Assembly: GCF_963678635.1 (NCBI RefSeq)
Contig: NC_087070.1
Span: forward strand, 38,326,600-38,390,599
Length of the DNA: 64,000 nt
Direction: 5' to 3'
DNA from: Symsagittifera roscoffensis
Taxonomy: Eukaryota > Xenacoelomorpha > Acoela > Convolutidae
Below the pieces are notes generated by a model. The model made no database searches. It saw only the letters and a program-made list of their open reading frames with translations, and was not told where the DNA came from. Both the position numbers and the translations under genes were made by a program. This document shows positions 9,242 to 21,602 of the stretch, in pieces. Position 1 is the stretch's first letter. Each line of letters begins with the position of its first letter.

Positions 9242-12200
9242 AAGTTTCTGAAACAAATGAATGTTAACTTTGATCGCATATGAGTTTCGAAAGCATTAAA
9301 CATGAATTTCAATTTGTGTTTTCAAGCGTGAGTTATGACAAATACCAGTTTTGATAACTTCAGCAAAAAAATAATGGCTCGATAGACTCTAAGGTACTTT
9401 GTGTACAGTTTTTGAAAAAATATTTGATTTTATTTCATAGAAAAACAGGTATGTGATGTCCTTAAAATTGAAAAGTTTGATCAATGTTTTCAGAATAATT
9501 CTGGAATTCGTTGATATGTTTTATGAAAATATGAAAACAATCACTTGCTAATCATAGTCTGAAGTAACCATCAATCAATCAGCTTCGCATCATAAGCCTT
9601 ACATTTCTTTTTTTCCCGAGGATAAAATTTCCTAATTGTATGCTGTATTTAAACTTTTCATGTGAAGTCTAGCTACATTTAATTACCCGAAATTATTTAC
9701 CCAATTTTAAAAAAAATCCGGGTCCAAGTCGGAAAAGTTTCATGAATTAAAAAAATGGCATATTTAAAAGAAGCGAGCTGCCAGTCTATTGGTAATTACA
9801 TATTATTTTGAAATTCTGACTATGAGACTTTTCATGTAAGGTTGAATTTAAACAACAATGTTTCTCTTTGAATAGTTTTGCAATGAATGGACCAGGATAA
9901 CCTGAACTGAAAAACAATTGCCGCCTAATTCAAACCCGAGCTATTTTCATTCCGGACGCACAATAAAAGTGCGTTAATCATAGTTTGAAGTGTTCTTCAA
10001 TCCATCAGCTTAAAATTGATGGACATCTTTCTCTTTCAAATTAAATCGTTTGGAATACTTTGTCTAATGCGCTCCCCCAATTGTGAATAGAGTTAGGTTT
10101 AGAGATTAATTGGACCGAGTAGCTCAGCTTTCATGCTTTTCTGTGAAAAAGTTATTATCGTCTAATCAAATTAACGCCTTTAAAAAGTCCGAAAAAAACA
10201 ATCAACAAAAAAATAGAAAAACAAAGAAAGTGTAGAAAACCGACGAAAAGGATTGTTTCTGAACATTTCTTAACTACACTGATGAAAAAAGTCGCATAAT
10301 AATTGAAACAGCTCAAGTGTATATGAATTGACAATAAAAGCGGGACTGAATTTTAAGACCTGATCATTTAAAAACCAGGCGCTCATTATTTGACAAGAAC
10401 TATTTTTCCCCGTGATAAAGTCGTAGGAGGAAGGGCCAAATAAAAAAAGAAATTAAAAAACTCTTTAAACTTAAAAAGAAACGAGAGGACAAAAAAGGCT
10501 CTCGGGTTCTGTGATACAACGCTACTGATGAGTGAACCGGGTGGCATCTTCAGTGCCTCGTTCTGTTCGAATAACTAATTTTATCACTTTTTCTTTTTAG
10601 TTTTACTCTTTGCCATTTTTTTTGCCAAAACGGACAAACTTTTCTTGAAGAGTTAATTTTCCAAATTAAAAAAAAATTCAGGCATATTTTCAATTTTTTA
10701 TCGCTACTTCAAAAGCATTTTATTGAAAACATTGTAAACATCAAAATGTTTTTTCTATAGAAACGGCGGCAACACAAAACCAGAAGCACCGACTATCGTG
10801 GACTTTGACCAAAAACTTTTAACAAAATACCACCCGTCAACGAAGAGTAGATGCCAAAAAAACAGCCGGTATTTGTCGCGGACCCGAATTCATCGGTGAA
10901 TTTACATCGACAATCGGCTTTCGCTTTGTAGTTAAATCCTAAGACACTAGACACATACTAGCTGCATTATTTTTTGCTTTTTTTTCTTAAAAACCAGCAA
11001 GTTTTTGCTGCAAAATACAATTCATACAATTCATGCAAGAGTGCTATTTTACTACAAAAAAAAATTGACCGTTTATTTGCATCAAAATACATCAATAATG
11101 AACGTTCATTTTCATCGAAAATACATCAACAAAAACCTACTATTTACATTGAAAAAACAGTAAAATAACTGATACAATTATGCTAGTTAGAAAAATAAAA
11201 CAAGGATAGCCGGTTATTGCGCAAGTAGAAAAGAAAGTTCCGACCACAGTCTTAGACAAAACACAAAAACCTTTTTTTTTACAAATTGGTGTCGTTTTTT
11301 TCTGCAGAAATTAGACATATTTGAGTCAAGTAAAATAAAAAAAGGTCTATTGGAAAATAGTTTTTAAAGAAACATGACAAGAAAAACAAAAAAAAATTTC
11401 AAAAAAAATGTTCAGAAATTGTTTCAATTTTTTTTGCAAAAAGTTTTTATTCCTAAAATTTTGCTTAAAAACTTCAGAAAATACCTTTACTTGATTAAAA
11501 CTAAGCTTTCAGGGCTAAAATTAAGCTTGTATAAGCTTTTGTAAGCATATACGGTCACCTTATTAGCTCAAAATTAGAATTTTTTGATGTCGTGTGAATT
11601 ACGACTGAAAGGGCTTCAAAATGATATATCACTCAACTCAGTCCAATAATTATTTGTGGTACATGATTCTGCGTGGAAAACAAAAAAAAAACAAGTGATC
11701 AGATAATGTAAAAAGCGAAGATGGCATCAACTTCCAGACAAAGTATAGAGTATCTTAAAGTGCTAAAATCTCCAGGAAACAAGATGTCTTTAATGAGAAA
11801 TTTTATTTTGTGTTCGGATTTTTAGCTTGTATGTAAGAAATTACATGTAAAATCAGGGCTTTTGTAAAATCCAATAAGGCTTTCGCAAAGGCTTTCGCAA
11901 AGGCTTTCGCAAAGGCTTTCGCAAAATGGCAATTTGAACCCCCTATAACTTAACGAAAAAATATCACAAACAAGAAAAAGTTTTGTCTAGAGAATTGTTA
12001 AGCATTTAGTTGAAGTAAACAATAGGGAGTCCATAAGTATCCTCAATAGACAACCAAGATGACAGTTTGTCTTCATAATCGAAGAAAAAATCGAACAACA
12101 GGTAACCAATTTTATATTAAAACATGCCAACAACTTTGTGTGCGTTGAAATTCGCATCTCAATAAATGAAAAAAAAAATCAATTATAATGGAATTTTATT

Positions 12201-14339
12201 GATATTTTCTTTGAAAGTGAACAAGATTCGATTATAAATGATTTGCAATGGATTTTGAAGCTTCTTTGAAGAACAGTAAACAATCCACTTTAGATGATCA
12301 AGATTGATTAGTTTTCAATTGTATAGACGCTGAAAAGAAACTCATTTTTATTCATTCTTATCCAGAGAATTCCAGTGCCCGTTGAATAGAAAAACTATCC
12401 AGTACAACCAGTTTTCGTTTTTAAAATAATGAGATTGATGGCCGGAATGTTCCGGATAGCGGTAGTATCATGAAATCTGATTGACTAATGTGTAATTGAA
12501 CTCTTTTCAAAAATTTCAAATTTTTAAGCTATTTTATCTTTATGCTACAGTTACGGTCTCCATTGGTGAGTTAGAAATCACACGATCCTGGAGCATCAAA
12601 ATCGCAAGAAACTAAAAGATGACTATGAGAAAAATACTTAGATAAATATTTTTGATTTCCCATGCCCAAAAAACATAGGTGATTGAGCTGCTAAGTGTTT
12701 AATCTCTGATAGCAATGTTTTTTCCGGATTAACCTTATATGAAAACAAAAAAAGAATAAAAACAGTAGATAAAATGTTCTTGAAACCTTGGTTTGCTCAG
12801 AAATTCAATTTGGCTGGTACTTCTGAGAATTGAATTGACCTGGTCCACAACGATAGTCTTTGCAAATATCATTTTTTTTTATGCCACTCAACGTCTATTG
12901 AAACAAAATAACTAGTAGGAAACTACTAGGAGGAAATCCGTTCAAGTATAATTATGACACCTGAAGCAAAATGCACTGAAAACAAGCAAAAAAAATTAAT
13001 TGCCAAACCAAAAGAAAATTAGGAAAACCACCGGAATTAGGCCAGAAATTTGTAAGAAAACTTAGGTAATTGTAAAACTTAAAAGATATCATAGAACTTT
13101 ATATTGAGAATTTTTCATACTTCAATTTTATAACATTTTCATTTCATATTTAAGCAATTTCATGAATCGAATTAGAGAGTATTATTCAAAGTAAAAAAAC
13201 TTTATTATGAAACGAAAACTACTGATTTGAAAAAACTTTTTGAAAAATTTTTATTTTGAAATAATAAATAGACCATACATACAGTAAAACGTATCTACAG
13301 TGAATTTTATGTTTTACTCATAATCTGGATATTTTTAGAACGCAACGATGTGATCAATTTTGAGTTTCATGAAAGCCCCAAATACAAAAAACTTTTTCAA
13401 AGATTATTCTGTTTGTTTTCGCTTTTGTTCAAAAAGCCTATCATTTTTGTCCGGGCAATCATTTTGGAACATCGCGTCTTTTCATTTTGAAAGTTCACAA
13501 TTAACTACCCGGCTTGACCTCTACACAAGAAAATTGCTAGTCATACAATTTCACAAATAGAGCTAATGAAAAAAAAAAACAGTAGTCACTCAATTTCATA
13601 CAATGAAAATTGCATGACTGAACATTGTCTTCAAGTATATCATTTTCTTCTACTTCAGCAACCCGGGTAAAAACTTACCCCCTAATTGAACTGGAAATTA
13701 GTAGAGTCTACAATGAGAGGAACTGATGAAACAAAAGCCGACAGACATTGAGTCGAAACATCTAAGATCAAAACACTATGCGCAATGACAACCATATGAT
13801 TGTTAAGCTCCTATAGTTGCAAGCGTGTACCATACAATTCAAAAAGTCATCACCATGATGTTGTTGCAAATCTTTTCTTTAAAAGTTTTAGATTCCCTCT
13901 CTTATTCCAGCATTTACATTTTTTCCTATTCAACTTTTTTTTTACTCTTTATGAAAAATTTTTCAAAGTACTGATGCAAACAAAAAATGTTTGAATGATC
14001 TGAAAACAAAATATTTGCGTGCTCGTATTATCCTTTCAAAGACTTCTATATTGTTTTTATTCGACATTTATCATCTTTTTAGTGTATTTGTCTTGTGAAA
14101 ATTATAAAAATACCAGTTTTTTTTTATTGTAAAGACCACTAAACAATGGAGTATAAGCCATTAACAATCTGGAAGACGTCAAGAACTGAGCAGAACAACT
14201 GCAAATATCCGGAGCCAGCCAGAAAATATCCTGAGGGAGCAACCCGAAAATGACACCTCATAAAACCCCACAATATTACCCAGTATACAAAACGTGACAT
14301 AATTTTGCCGATGAATTGCAGATGGGAAAATTAATTTCA
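9242..14339. other. non-coding AT-rich stretch
   Basis: No gene with supported borders. One short open stretch near 10762-10898 follows a CTATAG acceptor but has no recognisable product. A 12-bp tandem repeat lies at 11878-11925. Otherwise the sequence is A- and T-run rich. Confidence 0.5.
11878..11925 (+). repeat. 12-bp tandem repeat, 4 copies
   Basis: GGCTTTCGCAAA is repeated four times without a mismatch. The GC content is above that of the neighbourhood. No function is suggested by the context. Confidence 0.9.
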
Positions 14340-14420
14340 GCATATCCTAAAAGAGAAACAAAGGGCGGTGCTTCGAATCTCTGAGGAAGCACCGCCCTTT
14401 GTTTCTCTTTTAGGATATGC
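14340..14420. repeat. perfect 35-bp inverted repeat with 11-bp loop
   Basis: Arm 14340-14374 (GCATATCCTAAAAGAGAAAC...) is the exact reverse complement of 14386-14420; the loop is GAATCTCTGAG. Stems of 35 bp without a mismatch are not expected by chance. It could be a small fold-back transposon, a precursor of small RNA, or a fold-back artefact of library construction. A TTTCAG precedes the left arm. Confidence 0.9.
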
Positions 14421-14865
14421 TTTTTTGACTAATCGGCGAAGAAGTTTCGAAGAAGTTGTCCCTTTAGATTTTAGCGCAAATTGAAAAAAAATCTGCAGTC
14501 AATTTTGTAATGTGTTATGAGGATTTAAAACAGCTCTTTTCTATATTTTTGTTTACTTGTAGCGTTCCTGGTAATTTAATTAGGCTGAAAAATTATTCCA
14601 AAGAGAATTCATAAAAATTAATCTGACTGATCGGAATATATGTTATTAGGCAAAAATTTTAGTTTTCAATTGACAACGTCTATTATGTAGACAATTGAGC
14701 ACATGAATTTTAACAATTTTGAGTTTTCAGAACGTTCAAGAGCCCTTTATTCTTTTCTATAGTCAAAAACTTTGGAAACATTCAAGGTCAGAGGTCAGTG
14801 AGAAACATGGAAGAAGAGCGTTGTTTTTTCCTTTTTTTTCGAACACTATGTAATTTAATCTTGTA

Positions 14866-15125
14866 GTTCCGACTTTCGAAGAAAACGGAATATTTATGCT
14901 CGGTGTGGTTTTTTCCTTCAGTCAATTTTCACCGATCGAAATAAAAATTTTCAACAATTTTTTTAACCCCATTCAAGATATTGACTTCATGAGTTCAACT
15001 CTAAAAAGATATTTCACCTCCGATTATTTTTTGTAGAGTTCTGGGGGTTTGAAAATTGCCAAATTTGCCAAGTTCTGAACTAAATTATGCGCACATTGAT
15101 GCGTTTATTCATAATGCGGAGAGCG
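14866..15125 (+). mobile_element. family A repeat, 5' part
   Basis: Starts TAGTTCCGACTTTCGAAG and continues with the family A landmarks CGGAATATTTATGCTCGG, TATTTCACCTCCGATTA and a GGGGGTTTGAAAATTGCCA block. The 3' part with the terminal hairpin is missing. Confidence 0.6.
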
Positions 15126-17600
15126 TAGACAATTTTCAACCTTTTAACTAGCCATTTTGACGGAATTTTTTTTAAATTTCATTCAAAATTTATTGTTGTC
15201 CTTAGCTTAGTTTTGGGAAGATTTAAGAGTTTGTATCGAGATAAATTAATAAAAGAAGTTGTAAATCATTTGAATAAACACTTCTTAAACAGAAAAATCA
15301 AAATATTATCTTAAAATCAGTGAAAAACTATTTCACCAGCTACTAACTTCGCAAAATCTTCGGGGTAAACAGTTATTTCAAATTGGTAACTTTAAAATTT
15401 TATTTTCCACATATTTACTTCAAAACATTATGTTCACAAGCTTCACTACCCTTTAAAATGGACATTTATTGCCCTAACCATAGTTAAATTTTTGTTCTGA
15501 TTTTGAAAAAAAACAGAAACATCATTTGTGTTTAATTGCTTTTTCCCACAGATTAAATCAATTTTTTATCTACCCATTTTTGAAAAAATTTATGGATGTT
15601 TCTATTTCATTCCCCGCAACACTTGCAATTTTTCACGAGCTCACGTTTTTCTTATTGACGGTGTGTTAATTGGTAAGCGTAAAGTTATGTGTTTTGGTAG
15701 TAATTGCTCCTGTAAAGTGCATCGTTACATCAAAAAAAAGTGGTAAATTTAGGGCGTGGAGAAAAAAAATTAAAATCAATACCCTTTTTTCTTACAGTTT
15801 TTCTGTAATATGGTCAATTCAGGGTAATTAAAGTTAAGCAGCTCTATCGCGCTATTAACTGATTAACAGCCAAGCAATTCAACTCAACATTTATCTATAT
15901 TTGATTTGAATCTCACTACTTGGTTTTTCATTAGAAATGAATTGAGATAAATTCCTTTATCAGAATACACACTAATGGGCAAAAAAACTTTTTATTTGAC
16001 AATGCGTATCGATGAGAAAGTTGAACAAAGATAATTGAAAAAAAATTCAAAATGTTTTTTTTTGCCAAAAATTATCGACTATTGAAGATCAGAGGTCAGT
16101 GAGACAAACAAAAAAGAGAACAAAGCACTGCTTAATTAAATTTGCTGTTAGCTTTCTTGTATAATTTTTATTAGAACAAAACTTGGTGATTATCAAGTAC
16201 TTCAATTTGGTCACTTTGAAGTTTTAATGTCCATATATTTGTTTTATAAAGTATATTATTAAGCTAAGCAGCTCGAGGCCTGACCCGAGTTTTTTCAAGC
16301 TTATCACATGTTGAATTTTCAATTTTTTGTTGTTTCTTTTTGGCTGACTGAGTGATGTTACGATGTCAATACAAAGAAAAAATATGCTCCCATTAGGTAG
16401 CTTTATCATCATGCATTCTTTTACATTATGATAACCTAAATTTTTTCAACTTAAAAAGGGAAGCACAATAGAACCCCTGAACCGTAAGTTAGTTAACAGC
16501 CGACTTGCAGTTGTACCACACGAGCGAACTCCAAGCTGGCAACCATGTATTTGCTCATAAGCTTCACTGCGATTTACGTCGGAAAATTATCGCCCAAACT
16601 TCACTTAAAATATTGCTTCCTTTTGCATGAAAAAGCCTGAAAAAATTTTAGTGGCTTTTTGTTTAGTGGACTTTTTCTGCAGAAAACAATATACTTTTAT
16701 CCAATTTTGGCAGAAATTTTATTTTTCGAAGCATCTGAAATAATTTATAGACTTTCTATCCCCCTCTCCTCCCTCTCCTCCTGCAAGTTTTTGCGAGTAA
16801 TTGTTTGTCCACATTGACCGATTGTTAATAAAATTAACATGCGGAAACAATTATTGCAATTATGTTTGGTTTGCATATCTAATTTCGTAAAATTACTCGT
16901 TATATCATTAAACTATTGCAAATATGAAGTATGGGGAGATAAAAAGAGACGAAATCCATATATTGAGCAGCTCGAAATTAAAAAGATTTATCCCTCATTA
17001 TCAATTTCGAATGTTTTTCATGATTAGGCTTCCAAACAGCCTAATAACAACAAATTATAGCCCCCACATTTTAACTTCAACGATAATGGGGCTATTATTT
17101 TGATATAGGGCTTTAATGGAAAACCCCAAGTTTCATCCAATTTTTCGAAACAATGCAAAATGGCCAGTAAGGCATAATTGAAAACAAGCTGCAATATCAA
17201 GCTACTAACTGTTGAAAAGCTACATTTGATACAATTCAAAAGGATTTCAAACCGATTTGAAGATAGCTACTTCGTTTTCATTAATAAAGTTGTTATTGCT
17301 CCTGTTTTTGAAGAAGTTAAGAAAATATTTGCTCGGGGTGTTTTTTTATTCAGACTAACTTAGGAATAATTTTCTCTCGGATGATCGATCCGTGGATCTT
17401 CGCGTACCCAGAAAGGGCGCGCTCACCTCTACTAGACTTTCCTGTCTGAAAGATTGACTGACTATACGCTCACTAATAGACTAACGTTACAAAAAGATCG
17501 CTGTGATACTTTGATACTGAAAGTCTAACCCGCATTATTTATGAGTGGCGAATTCTCCCGCACCACAAAATTATTGCGAATCCAGTCACGGCAGGCTACT
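15126..17600. other. non-coding stretch with repeat debris
   Basis: No exon is supported. AGAGGTCAGTGAGA at 16088 also occurs at 14791, marking another low-copy repeat. 16755-16930 resembles family B (C-rich run, then GTCCACATTGACCGATTGTTA). Confidence 0.45.
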
Positions 17601-18012
17601 TGGTCTTATAATTCCAAACACAATTTTCAACATTCAGCTTAAAAATTCATAGTTTGTCAATATTTAATTAATCAAAAACCATTCGAGACCAGTTTATGGA
17701 CAGTAATAAGATTCAGGGCTTTGCCCTGATACGAGTTGTCTTGTTATTGTTACTGTACAGTAAAACTCGAGAAAAACTGTTCTTTTCTTTACCATTACCG
17801 AAAATCGGATGCTGAAAAATTCCTTTCGAGTTAAATTTAAGAACTGTAACAGAAAGGAAAATTTTCTTTTTAGATGCATACTGATATACAAATACGAAGT
17901 TTCGCTCAACTTGAGATACAAAACAAAAGCAGCATTGTAAGCTAGCGGAATGACATAACTATAGCTGTAGAAAAATTCATACCTTTGCCTCAATTCAAGG
18001 AAAACCGTGTCT

Positions 18013-18380
18013 GTACAAAACAGTCCCATACAAAAGAGTCTAATACAAAACAGTCCGGAAAAGTATGAAAATGAACTAAAAACAGTCCGATACAAAACAG
18101 CCCGAAAAACAGTCCCAAGTAAAAATTGTTTTAACAAGCCGGCAGGCCGAGAATTGTCTTTTGTTCAACAAACATAATGAACAAAATAGTGACCGCCGCG
18201 TCGCGCCAACGTTTTGAGCTTGCCAACAGAGGGTAGGATTTAATACGAAATTTAGAGCCGGTTATCGCCGCGAAGCGGCGACGCACGCACCGGCAACCTT
18301 AAACCGGACTGTTTTTTTCTCCATTACATGAATTTTCGGACTATTTTGTATTGGACTGTTTTGTATGAAAATGTTTTGTA
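18013..18380. mobile_element. fold-back element with CpG-rich core
   Basis: The left end (18013-18088) repeats TACAAAACAGTCC-like words. The right end (18306-18380) carries their reverse complement (GGACTGTTTTGTA), giving imperfect inverted termini of about 75 bp. The middle (18130-18300) is strikingly CpG-rich for this window (GACCGCCGCGTCGCGCC, then CGCCGCGAAGCGGCG, itself a hairpin). One unpaired terminus copy lies at 47175-47235. It is likely a non-autonomous fold-back transposon. Confidence 0.6.
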
Positions 18381-18489
18381 GATGCACCGAGGAAAACATT
18401 TCACTAATGTTAATCAGGCATTCAGAAAATTTAATCGAGGAACAACTAGGTGACAGTTTTGTTTTAGATAAATTTTTTTTGCAAAAAAA

Positions 18490-18562
18490 CAGGCAATGGC
18501 TGGATTAAACTCAAGACCTTTGTTTTCCAAGGCATTGATATTACCGCTAGGCCAAATGCTTC
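18490..18562 (-). repeat. tRNA-like sequence, probably SINE head or tRNA pseudogene
   Basis: On the minus strand GGCCTAGCGGTAATA resembles a polymerase III A box and GTCTTGAGTTTAATCC a B box, about 40 nt apart, with a possible anticodon arm between them (GCCTT...AAGGT). The acceptor stem does not pair and the B box is imperfect, so it is not a working tRNA. No clear SINE body or tail was defined. Confidence 0.4.
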
Positions 18563-18649
18563 AAAGAAGCCGTGAGGACATTTAATTCAAAATAAAGAAA
18601 ACATCGAAATAATTCAATGTTCCGAATTGACAAGTTTTTCAAAAGCAAG

Positions 18650-19040
18650 TTTAAAACCCCCTGACGACCCCCTGCCGACCCAAAGGGTCCCCCCTTTGAT
18701 ACTTTTTCAGAAATCCATTTTTGGCCGATCGACCCTAAAGTTTTTCTAAGGGCGCCTTTGGCGCCAATATGTACTAACTTTGAGGGGGAGCGGGAGCCAA
18801 AAAAAAACGCGTTTTTTTGTCAAAATTTTTCAAAAAGTGCCCAAAAACGGCTTTTTTGACTGTTTTTTTTTCAAAATTTGCCTGCGGCGCAGAAAATTTA
18901 GCCAAAAAGGGGCAAAATAGTGCTTTGGGAGAGCTCAAAAAATCAATTTGGTCGACCTAAAAAAAAGGTCGTCAAAATTTTGGAAATTTTTTGAAAATCC
19001 GCCCCCCTCGAGAAAATCCTAGATCCGCCCCTGCAAGGAA
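18650..19040. repeat. dispersed repeat family C
   Basis: A G/C-rich block with AAGGGCGCCTTTGGCGCC followed by AATATGTACTAACTTTGAGG. The words GCGCCAATATGTACTAA and AGGGGGAGCG recur in altered form at 59430-59470 (GCGAATATGTACTAATC). It contains several poly-C/poly-G runs. No coding sense is evident. Confidence 0.45.
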
Positions 19041-19318
19041 CACTGTGCTATTACACTGAGTATGGTTATTTATTTGGCTGAGTGAAAAAAGGAGGGGCTA
19101 CAATGGGAAAAATTTATTGTTTCTTGGATCTTTAAGCGCGCTCAGATCATTCAAGGTTTCAAATTGATAAAGCATCACTGTTTTAACTTTATTCTGAGTG
19201 TCTTATACACGATATGTGAAAAAAATGTTAAAACCAACTTCTTATTCTTTACAAAACTTATGATCAACCAATATATCAGTATGCTGTACTGATATATAGA
19301 ACGATTACAAAAACCGAA

Positions 19319-19808
19319 CAAGACTGCTCGTATCAGGGTGAAGCTCTGAATGTTTCGACTGCCTTTTAGAGTATATGGAGCAGTATTAACATGAAAAGTT
19401 TAAATGTAAAAAATACGAAAACTTTCCCCTACACGACATATTAAGTACAAAGTGATAGATTTTGCTCCTATTAACAAATCAATTATGGCATATAAGCTTC
19501 CTTGAACCAATTTGGAACGATTTCTGTGAGGGATTAAACCTCAGCTTACACTTTAATAGTGCGAAATACATCGCGCGACGATAGTCCCAAACTGGCCAAA
19601 ATGGCAATCTGTAAACCCCCATAACTTTACAAAAAACAATCACAGGTAAAAATTTTTCAAATTTAAGCTCAGGGCAACATTAGCCCTCTAATGATATCAG
19701 AAATTTTTGCCAAAATTGGCCAATTAAAAAGTCGAAATTTGTCTGAAGAGAAAAACCCACCCCGAGCACAAATATTTCGTTACTTTCGTTACAAAAATCG
19801 GAACAATT
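19319..19808 (-). mobile_element. family A repeat, nearly complete
   Basis: In plus orientation it begins AAGACTGCTCGTATCAGGG and ends at ACAAAAATCGGAACAATT, so it is an inverted copy. The terminal hairpin is partly decayed (CAGGGTGAAGCTCTG). The central CGCG-containing palindrome is reduced to ATACATCGCGCGACG. Confidence 0.7.
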
Positions 19809-21600
19809 AGTGAAAATTGAGAAACCACAGAAGCTGATACTTCGAAGTTGCTTCAATTTGCGAAAAAGAGACAATCTCCGGGAACTAAAAGACAAGTTTA
19901 AGTTCTGTTACATCAGGGAGTTGCATATATAGGAACTATTAAGTTAATGACTAAAATCATAAAGAAGCAGCAATCAGGCTTTCTAAATAATCACCGATCA
20001 GGAAACTCTTGACGCATTTTCAAATAACAAACGTCAATTCAGGTTACGAAACACAGAGAAATGACGAGCCACAACAAGAAAAAACTGAAAAATAGGGTTT
20101 GTTCAGTATTTGATCATCTTCATTCCCTAGACAAAAAGTTAATTGAGGACTTATTGAACTGTCAAAATAATCAACTAAATTCAGTTCTGCATTTGATAAC
20201 CGGATCTATGCATTTCTGATAACGAGTTTTTTGATGAATGTTTTTTGGTAATCGGAAATTAATTATGTTCTTTGCTGTTTGCTCGGAATGACACCACTCG
20301 ATAGGCAGCTCACTGGAATTTTTGGATTTCTACCATGTTGGAAATTTTTTATTATTATTGTTTGAATTATGTAAATAATAACCAAGTCTGGCCCCTTCTT
20401 GAAAACTAATTTATTATTAATAATATTAAAAATGATAAGAGCAGTTGATTTTGTATCCAACACCAGAACTTTTCGGTTTAGTGCGAATCTTTAATTGACA
20501 TTTTTTCTACGTTCCTTTTGTTTCAAGTTTTTGTTTCTTAGATGTTTTGCGAGTTATTATGAGTAAATGCGTGAATTTACGAAGTATCAATTTTGGGAGA
20601 AAATTTGGGGGCAAGTGGAAAAGAGCCTCAGTCTTAAGCTTCGAGCCAGTTCCCCAAATTGTTAATTACTGCGAGCTGGTATGAGAAAAATTATTCTGGG
20701 GAAGCTTTGAAAATATACATACCGGCAAACAAATACATGGTTATGCTTTTTGTCATCCCTTAGTAATTAAATGAGCACTCAACCCAACCAAAAAAAGAAC
20801 AGAAAAGAAAGGAAACAAATTAATCCCAAACACCAATCAGGGATGATCGTTTTGATAAAAATTGTAAACTTTTACCTCAAAATTTGAGGAAATTACTGCT
20901 AGGAAACATGTTTCCTTATTATATGGTTTTTTTGTTGCAACATGGGGTAAATTCATGAAGCATTTTTCTCGAAAACTTGATGTTGCTAGAAAATAGATGT
21001 TTTTTGTTCGCCAGAAAGCTGTCAGTTGTGTTTTCAGTGCAAACTGATTTCTGAAAAAGTGTGATGATTGACTGGTACCGATTTTTCCTTAGGAGCAACT
21101 AGAAGTAAGCTAAAATTACCTTGCTTTTTATGGCGACAAGCGCAATTTACCACAACAGAGCAATTTGGAATTTGGAAAGATAATTAAATCAAAAGTAGTT
21201 GATTACCCAATGCAAAGCGCAAAACCATCTTGCCTTAGCGGTTAGTTGGGGGATTCAATACCAAATGTATGGTAGAAAATAAATTGCCTTTTGGTTAAAT
21301 TAAAATTTTGAACAAATTGCGACAAACTGGCGAATGAAACAAACTGCTGATTCGACAAATTGTTTTCCAAATAAGGAATGGAAAATTTGTGCTGCCTGGG
21401 CGTGATTTTTTCTATTCCAGAAATTTTTTTGACTCTTTCACCAATATTGAATCACAATGACGTCACAAGTTCGAAATACAATTATCAGTTTTTCTCTGAT
21501 TTTTTGTTCTAAAATTAAAAGGACATGAAATTTGTCAATTTTGCTTCTTGAGGCAATTAAAGTGTTATTTATGTCAAGGAAGACTGATTGAGCATGCCTT
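19809..21600. other. non-coding stretch
   Basis: AT-rich, with no ORF resembling a known protein and no recognised repeat over most of its length. Confidence 0.45.
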
Positions 21601-21602
21601 AT

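Noticed and set aside
10762-10898. Open stretch after a CTATAG acceptor with somewhat exon-like codon use
   Set aside because: No recognisable product, no donor or neighbouring exon.
17694-18137. 147-codon minus-strand ORF with Leu/Phe/Cys repeats
   Set aside because: The repetitive part is the AT-rich terminus of the fold-back element read as protein.
18490-18562. Functional tRNA gene
   Set aside because: The acceptor stem does not pair and the B box is imperfect; kept only as a tRNA-like repeat.
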